Below, piece after piece: positions 59,458 to 64,000 of a stretch of 64,000 nt of DNA; position 1 is the first letter of the stretch, and every line of letters starts with the position of its first letter. Source of the DNA: a virus; IMG/VR virus record IMGVR_UViG_3300030419_006925, positions 1-64,000 of that record, one strand, 5' to 3'. The translations under genes and the position numbers were made by a program. The notes under the pieces were generated by a model. That model saw only the letters and a program-made list of their open reading frames with translations. It was not told the origin of the DNA and did no database searches.

Positions 59458-61036
59458 GATTAGCCTCCAATAAATTATATAAACTTTGCTTGCCTAAGTA
59501 AAACAACATCTTGGAATAAGGATAATGATGCAGTGGTGCAATATTTAAAAAGATGAGCGATGTCAATAATTTAACTTTGTAGATATCTAGTTCATTATCA
59601 TGTAAAAATTTTATAAAATCGGCTTCATTCTCAACAAGAGAGTGTTTTCTATAAAAATCATATCCTATCACGTTGTCCGTCTGCTTAACATTATAACACT
59701 CTTTGTTAATAAGTTCATGTGAAACAATCAATCCGTGCAACAATTTTGCCAAATCATAATAAAGATCGCCATATGCTTTGATTCCTGCGAAATTTTGGCG
59801 CCAATCTAAAAGACAGAATTCTCCAGTTTCAGCAACCAAGATATTTTCAAAATGCAAATCCCCATGCATTCTCACTGGTGTTCCCATGGAGAGGTTTTCC
59901 CAATCTACTTTGCTAAGTAAGGCTTTAACGGGAGGGATCTTTTGTCCATTGATTGTTTCAACAAGATCCTGCTCCGAAAAACGATTAAAATAAAGTTCCA
60001 CCCTTTTTTCCGTCTTATCTTTATAAAATTTATTACAAGCACTCTTGAATTTTTTTTGTTCCTGCTCGTCTAATGCTTGTTCAGTCCAGAAATCTTCCAA
60101 AAACGATAACAGTCTTTTGAACGTATTTTTATTTGTAACCTTTGATAGTGTTTGACCTGTTATCATCCTATATGAATACATGTTCTTTCGGAAGTCTAAG
60201 ATTTCCGGCACATATCCCTCAAGGCGCTTGGCTCGGTCGATGCGATCTAGGATAAAGTCTGGATCACTATTGTATTTAATGGCGCGGCCGTTAACAAACC
60301 ATATGGCTTCATTTGGCTTTTCCAGAATCTCCGGCGCATTTTTAGATTTTACGATTTCTCTGGCCGCCTTTAAGCTTTCTAAATTGCCTGTGTCGTACCA
60401 AGTAAACTTCTTAGCCTCTATCAGAGAGTTTCGTTTTACCATTTCTCGGAGGGCGTACGATTCACCGATACGAATTGAACCGTACTTCTTACCAGATTCC
60501 ATCGAGTTCCAAAATTCTTTATAATCCTTGATCCCGGCCAAGCCAATATAGGGCTTTGTGTCGTATGATAAGATTTCATCCTTCTCACATATCCTTTCAA
60601 CACAGCTTGACTTTGATACCTTAAAGGAGCGATAGTTCTGATTGTTTTCGACTTCAGCATATCCAACCCAATTTGTTGTTGGTTCGGGTACTTCCTCTAA
60701 AATCACTGTATCATTGGGGCAAAAAATGAACGGGCACTGTAGGTGCTCTTTGCATTCCAGTATCGTTAGACCAAGACCGGAGCCACTACCGCAATAGTTC
60801 TTTATTTTGACGCATGTAATTTTTCTGTCTGGGTGGGCCATCTCAAGATAATCGCGCAGCAAGTCACCTTTGTGCCCTAGGGCTATAACTATTTCTATCT
60901 CTTTTGGAAACTTCTCAATAACATGAGAGATAACCGGCTTATTGTCGAGAGATACGAGGGCTTTGTTGAGATTCTTGCTAAAATCTCCCAGTCGTGTGCC
61001 CAAGCCGGCTGATGGTATTAGCACTTTATAATTCAT
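59450..61036 (-). CDS. Fused sugar-phosphate nucleotidyltransferase and APH-type kinase
   Basis: 528 residues, ATG at 61036 in an ATGA overlap with the sulfotransferase gene. Residues 1-235 are a nucleotidyltransferase: LIPSAGLGTRLGDFSKNLNK with the GxGxRL-x-K loop, then IFCPNDTVIL. Residues about 250-520 are an aminoglycoside-phosphotransferase/choline-kinase-like domain: MHGDLHFENILV near 389 (catalytic Asp in HGDLH) and CLLDWRQNFAG near 409 (metal-binding Asp). The combined protein can both phosphorylate a sugar (or amino alcohol) and activate the product as a nucleotide. Such fusions are known from bacterial capsule clusters. It is followed by GatZ-like and HAD genes, so the three probably form one sub-pathway. 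Confidence 0.85.
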   Translation of the reverse strand: MNYKVLIPSAGLGTRLGDFSKNLNKALVSLDNKPVISHVIEKFPKEIEIVIALGHKGDLLRDYLEMAHPDRKITCVKIKNYCGSGSGLGLTILECKEHLQCPFIFCPNDTVILEEVPEPTTNWVGYAEVENNQNYRSFKVSKSSCVERICEKDEILSYDTKPYIGLAGIKDYKEFWNSMESGKKYGSIRIGESYALREMVKRNSLIEAKKFTWYDTGNLESLKAAREIVKSKNAPEILEKPNEAIWFVNGRAIKYNSDPDFILDRIDRAKRLEGYVPEILDFRKNMYSYRMITGQTLSKVTNKNTFKRLLSFLEDFWTEQALDEQEQKKFKSACNKFYKDKTEKRVELYFNRFSEQDLVETINGQKIPPVKALLSKVDWENLSMGTPVRMHGDLHFENILVAETGEFCLLDWRQNFAGIKAYGDLYYDLAKLLHGLIVSHELINKECYNVKQTDNVIGYDFYRKHSLVENEADFIKFLHDNELDIYKVKLLTSLIFLNIAPLHHYPYSKMLFYLGKQSLYNLLEANRG

Positions 61037-61920
61037 ACTATTGTGATCCCTGCATAATCATCTTTATCATATCCGAAGTTGTCAAAATCTTCTTTATAAA
61101 ATTCATAAATCTTATTTGCTGTTTCTTGGGTCATTGCTCTTGACAGTTTTTGGCTCTCCTTGAAAGATGCATTATTTCTACCGAGAGATAACGGCTGCCG
61201 GTTGATTACCTCTTCCACAAAACATATTCCTATTTCGTTTTCTAATCTCTTCCAATCGTTTTCAAAATTTTCAAATCTACCAACAAAATCAACATTATGA
61301 TGCTTGGGAAGAAAGAAAGACTGATTTTTAATGTGGTTATCTTTAAACGTGTTCGTGTATACTTGTTCTACAAATGAATCAAAAACTAAAGCACCCTTTG
61401 ATGCTGTCTCCATGGGATCAGAATCAAAAGCACGAAACATCTTATAAGCAGAAAATAGCCTGTCATAAGGATTTCTCACAAAACCAAATTTGAAGTAATT
61501 TCGAAAAGATCTCTCGCCGGTTATCGGCGGGGCATCCGACGCGCGGGTGCCAGATGGCTTCAATTGAAGGCTCGGGGCGCGCTCTGCATTCATGCGAGCC
61601 TCTTGGCTTTTCCAATATTCCCACTTAAGAGTTGTCAAATATTTTAAATTCTTGACGGCGTCTTGTGGGTTTTTTTCAAGCCACGACATTAAGCTTGGAA
61701 TTTTCAACATTTCCTTTATAGATGAAGAAGCTGACTTCGGATTCAAATAACATGCTATCTTGTTCTCGTGATTAAGAAATAAGGTTTCCCACGGGCCGAG
61801 AGCGGGATGTTTCAATACTTCTCTTTGGAGGATCCTACCCCATGGCGAATATTGAGTACGCTCTTCTATAATAAAAGTGTAGTCTTCTGAATATCTCTTT
61901 TCTGTTTTCCACTCTGGCAT
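61033..61920 (-). CDS. Sulfotransferase, first of two paralogues
   Basis: 295 residues, ATG at 61920 overlapping the previous stop as TAATG. CYLNPKSASSSIKEMLKI near residues 55-72 is the 5'-phosphosulfate-binding loop (PKxAxxS). FKFGFVRNPYDRLFSAYKMF near 143-160 is the 3'-phosphate-binding motif (RNPxxRxxSxY), as in eukaryotic-type carbohydrate sulfotransferases. The enzyme would move sulfate from PAPS to a sugar hydroxyl. It has a longer N-terminal and a longer middle region than its neighbour at 61920-62681. The two share a nearly identical 3' end (see the repeat at 61071-61134). PAPS synthesis genes are not visible in the window, so the donor must come from the host or elsewhere. Confidence 0.88.
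   Translation of the reverse strand: MPEWKTEKRYSEDYTFIIEERTQYSPWGRILQREVLKHPALGPWETLFLNHENKIACYLNPKSASSSIKEMLKIPSLMSWLEKNPQDAVKNLKYLTTLKWEYWKSQEARMNAERAPSLQLKPSGTRASDAPPITGERSFRNYFKFGFVRNPYDRLFSAYKMFRAFDSDPMETASKGALVFDSFVEQVYTNTFKDNHIKNQSFFLPKHHNVDFVGRFENFENDWKRLENEIGICFVEEVINRQPLSLGRNNASFKESQKLSRAMTQETANKIYEFYKEDFDNFGYDKDDYAGITIV
61071..61134 (-). repeat. Copy A of a 64-base direct repeat at the ends of the two sulfotransferase genes
   Basis: This segment matches 61955-62018 at 60 of 64 positions without gaps. It encodes the stretch from MTQETANKIYE to FDNFGY in the first sulfotransferase. The rest of the two genes is far more diverged, so this end was duplicated or converted recently, or is kept by selection. 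Confidence 0.9.
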
Positions 61921-62681
61921 TATACTACAAACCCTCCGTAATCGGCCCTATTGTATCCGAAGTTGTCAAAATCTTCTCTATAGATTTCATAAATCTTGTT
62001 TGCTGTTTCTTGGGTCATCACTTTTTGTGGTATTTGTTCTTTTTTCAACTTTGCGATCGCCGAACCATAGGGTTCTGGTTGTTTTTTGGTTGCTTCTTTC
62101 ATAAAGCGTATTCCTATGATTTTCTGCAATTTATGCCAATCGTCTGAGAATCTTTCAAGCTTTCCGATAAAGTCGATAGATTTTGGAATATGCCTACTTT
62201 GTCGATTAATGTGAGAATCAAGTTCGACTATTGGGCGCGTTGTGCGCCAGCCAGACCACTCTTGAGCAGAGAGTTCGATGCCCGGTGAAAGGTTAACATG
62301 ACCATTGGGGGGACCCTCAAGGAAGGGTCTGAACGATGTCTGGCCACAATACAGGCTGTTTATAAAATTATCAAAATTGGTTTTGCTAATTTCATTCCAT
62401 GGAAATCTATTCTTCCATGAAGGGCAAAACTTAAACATCTTATATGCTGAAAATATCCTCTCATATGGATTTCTTACAAATCCGAATCTAAACGGTCTAA
62501 AATGTTTTAAATTTTCTGCGATCGCTGATCGATCTATTGCTATAAAATATTCGTTGTCGGTGCGCCACTGCCAGTGTGTGTCCGTCTCCAACACCTCCCT
62601 CATTGATGTAGAAGCCACTTTAGGATTCAGGTAGACATACAAGGCATATTTATATTCTCTGTGGGTTATCTCGAAATCCAT
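61920..62681 (-). CDS. Sulfotransferase, second of two paralogues
   Basis: 253 residues from the ATG at 62681, with AAGGTGA upstream; a start at 62702 lies inside the cupin gene and has a site that is too close. YVYLNPKVASTSMREVLE near residues 14-31 is the phosphosulfate loop and FRFGFVRNPYERIFSAYKMF near 62-82 the 3'-phosphate motif. IDFIGKLERFSDDWHKLQKI matches the VDFVGRFENFENDWKRLENE segment in the other copy. The enzyme would sulfate a sugar; two copies suggest two positions or two acceptors. It ends with the same MTQETANKIYE...DFDNFGY element as its partner. Confidence 0.88.
   Translation of the reverse strand: MDFEITHREYKYALYVYLNPKVASTSMREVLETDTHWQWRTDNEYFIAIDRSAIAENLKHFRPFRFGFVRNPYERIFSAYKMFKFCPSWKNRFPWNEISKTNFDNFINSLYCGQTSFRPFLEGPPNGHVNLSPGIELSAQEWSGWRTTRPIVELDSHINRQSRHIPKSIDFIGKLERFSDDWHKLQKIIGIRFMKEATKKQPEPYGSAIAKLKKEQIPQKVMTQETANKIYEIYREDFDNFGYNRADYGGFVV
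61955..62018 (-). repeat. Copy B of the 64-base direct repeat
   Basis: Matches 61071-61134 at 60 of 64 positions, 884 bases away in the same orientation. It lies in the same reading frame at the end of the second sulfotransferase gene. Confidence 0.9.
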
Positions 62682-62685
62682 GCGC

Positions 62686-63027
62686 TCACCTTCGATAATC
62701 ATCCTCTAATCTGACGATATCATCTTCTCCAAAATAGGTTCCACATTGAACCTCAATAAACACCAAATCATCATCACCGGTGTTCTTAATTCTGTGGCTG
62801 GCTCCGATTGGGATGTGTACGTGCTCGCCTACTGAAAGTTCTAGGTCCTCCCCGTTGAGGGTGACTGTTGCGTTGCCCTGCACGATAACCCAATGTTCGC
62901 TACGTTTATGGTGGTATTGGTAACTTGGACGGTGGCCGGGCTTGATAATCAACCTCTTTACTTTGCAATATTCCTCGTCTAGTAGGTTTTCAAATGTGCC
63001 CCATGGGCGCTCTTCAGTATAATTCAT
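62686..63027 (-). CDS. Cupin related to the isomerase domain of mannose-6-phosphate isomerase type II
   Basis: 113 residues from the ATG at 63027, with AAGGA six bases upstream; a longer frame to 63054 overlaps the oxygenase gene. ERPWGTFENLLDEEYCKVKR, IIKPGHRPSYQYHHKRSEHW and LSVGEHVHIPIGASHRIKNT follow the PWG...H-x-H-R-x-E-H-W and H-x-I-P-x-G-x-x-H pattern of the C-terminal domain of ManC/AlgA-type enzymes. The stand-alone form would isomerise mannose 6-phosphate and fructose 6-phosphate, giving a precursor for GDP-mannose or derived sugars. No GDP-mannose pyrophosphorylase domain is fused here. Its start follows the oxygenase stop by eight bases. Confidence 0.83.
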   Translation of the reverse strand: MNYTEERPWGTFENLLDEEYCKVKRLIIKPGHRPSYQYHHKRSEHWVIVQGNATVTLNGEDLELSVGEHVHIPIGASHRIKNTGDDDLVFIEVQCGTYFGEDDIVRLEDDYRR

Positions 63028-63035
63028 TGTAGTCC

Positions 63036-63851
63036 TTAGTGTCTTGCGCTCCAAGCCAACGTTGGATCCGGATTTACATACCCGGGTACCTCATAACTCG
63101 TTGTCCACTCGGGGCTAATGTATCGTGGTGGTTTTTCTATTGTTGGTTTAACGCGTATGTTAACAACATCTCTATATCCCTCTATAATGGGATTAACCCT
63201 GTGAACTGCATTATTGATAAATGATATAGCCGTTCCCTTAGAACCTATGACCTTGTTTGCGTTAAATCCCTCTTTCAGTAATTTTTCTACTTGTGGACCA
63301 ACTCTGGAATTGTTGGGCGCCGGGTACCAATGAGACGGGCCGAGGCGGGTACATTGACCCAAGATTCCTTTATCATTTGGTGCCATCAAATATTCGAATG
63401 GAGAGTTGTCCAAAGTAACGTCATTTAAATAAATCAATGTTTTGATAACTTCATTTGGATTATTATCATAATGCCACTCATATGATGATACCCTCTTATC
63501 TAAAGGTAGAGTCCTGTATATGTAAACCTTGTCAACATATAGATTACAGTAATACTTTGTCTTTTCTAGATAAGGTATTATAATATTTGATAATTTCGTT
63601 AATTCTTCAGTAAATTTCCATATGTTAGTGTGCTTTATTAGCACTCCATCGTCATTCGAGTCTGTCATTGAATCAAAATCTCTTTTTGTTTTTTGAGACA
63701 GTGCTTCAACCATGTCGCGATATTCCGAAGTAAATTTATCTATCGGAAGCATAATCACAGGATTGCCATAAAATCTTTCGTGCTCAAATTTACTTTGATT
63801 TGTTAAAGCATAATTTTCACGACAAAGCTTATAGTATTCATCATAATTCAT
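63036..63851 (-). CDS. Fe(II)/2-oxoglutarate oxygenase-like protein
   Basis: 271 residues with an AGAGGAA site before the ATG at 63851. SSYEWHYDNNPNEVIKTLIY near residues 122-141 carries the HxD iron ligands, with LNDVTLDNSPFEYL as the following strands. GTAISFINNAVHRVNPIIEG near 205-222 carries the distal His, and YRDVVNIRVKP holds the Arg that would bind 2-oxoglutarate. The fold class is the PhyH/2OG-Fe(II) oxygenase superfamily. The substrate is unknown; its place at the head of the glycan genes suggests a sugar or lipid. It differs clearly from the PhyH protein at 56432-57283 but uses the same chemistry. Confidence 0.78.
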   Translation of the reverse strand: MNYDEYYKLCRENYALTNQSKFEHERFYGNPVIMLPIDKFTSEYRDMVEALSQKTKRDFDSMTDSNDDGVLIKHTNIWKFTEELTKLSNIIIPYLEKTKYYCNLYVDKVYIYRTLPLDKRVSSYEWHYDNNPNEVIKTLIYLNDVTLDNSPFEYLMAPNDKGILGQCTRLGPSHWYPAPNNSRVGPQVEKLLKEGFNANKVIGSKGTAISFINNAVHRVNPIIEGYRDVVNIRVKPTIEKPPRYISPEWTTSYEVPGYVNPDPTLAWSARH

Positions 63852-63863
63852 CTATTCCTCTCG

Positions 63864-64000
63864 TCATGAATAACAAACGTAATTTGCTCTATATCCAGTT
63901 GAATATGCATCATACACATATAAAAGTCGCACTATCTTAAAGTATTTTTGCAATTCATTTTGAACAACCATTGGATCTAGATTCATTGTTGAATGATTCA
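63864..64000 (-). CDS. C-terminal end of a gene entering from the right edge
   Basis: An open frame comes in from base 64000 and ends with TGA at 63864-63866. The visible part, about 45 residues, includes MNLDPMVVQNELQKYFKIVR and ends YRANYVCYS. The internal ATG at 63984-63986 has no ribosome binding site, so the gene most likely starts beyond the window. Nothing identifies a family. It stops 12 bases before the start of the oxygenase gene, consistent with the packed gene order. Confidence 0.55.
   Translation of the reverse strand, partial: NHSTMNLDPMVVQNELQKYFKIVRLLYVYDAYSTGYRANYVCYS

Noticed and set aside
50162-63851. Glycan island as a bacterial contig joined by error
   Set aside because: Gene orientation, spacing and overlaps continue without change into the gp55 and baseplate genes, and no junction is visible. 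Read-level checks remain possible.

Overview
The window is a stretch of a large tailed-phage (Caudoviricetes) genome, most likely a contractile-tailed myovirus. Every supported gene lies on the minus strand, so transcription runs from base 64000 towards base 1. Genes are packed with ATGA, GTGA or TAATG overlaps and purine-rich ribosome binding sites. There is no gap of 300 bases without a gene, and I saw no rRNA, tRNA, CRISPR array, insertion sequence or convincing hairpin terminator. The phage assignment rests on a gp25-like baseplate wedge protein, a gp6/J-like baseplate wedge protein, a virion peptidoglycan peptidase, a T4 gp55-like sigma factor, an Mre11/Rad50 (gp47/gp46-like) recombination protein, a primase and a RuvC-like resolvase. 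The host cannot be read from the sequence; a DD-peptidase in the tail region implies a host with peptidoglycan. || Layout in transcription order. (1) 64000-50162: about 20 genes for sugar and glycan chemistry. They include two oxygenases, a cupin, two sulfotransferases, a sugar nucleotidyltransferase/kinase fusion, a GatZ/KbaZ-like aldolase-family protein, two HAD hydrolases, glycosyltransferase-like proteins, an epimerase, a DegT-type aminotransferase, an FdtA-like ketoisomerase and three methyltransferases. Together they look able to make and decorate an unusual sulfated and/or methylated sugar. (2) 50158-48407: a compact block of four small proteins and the gp55-like sigma factor. (3) 48406-35058: tail and baseplate genes: VanY-like peptidase, a 2345-residue virion protein, gp25, gp6/J-like protein and a DNRLRE-like protein. 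(4) 35068-8518: large presumed virion proteins, including a 3574-residue protein with two LamG-like regions and two small paralogous families. (5) 8518-1: replication, repair and accessory genes: RuvC-like resolvase, a small membrane protein, a SlyD-type FKBP fused to a SAP/HeH-like segment, a 30-residue arginine-rich peptide, primase, three proteins sharing one N-terminal helix motif, a single-chain Mre11-Rad50 fusion and the start of a tubulin/FtsZ-like protein cut by the window edge. || The best candidates for something undescribed are the sulfotransferase-bearing glycan island and the shared N-terminal (and once C-terminal) helix tag on otherwise unrelated proteins next to the recombination genes. 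The tubulin-like protein, the Mre11-Rad50 fusion and the two unannotated small ORFs come next. Functions given for virion proteins of unknown family rest on position only.
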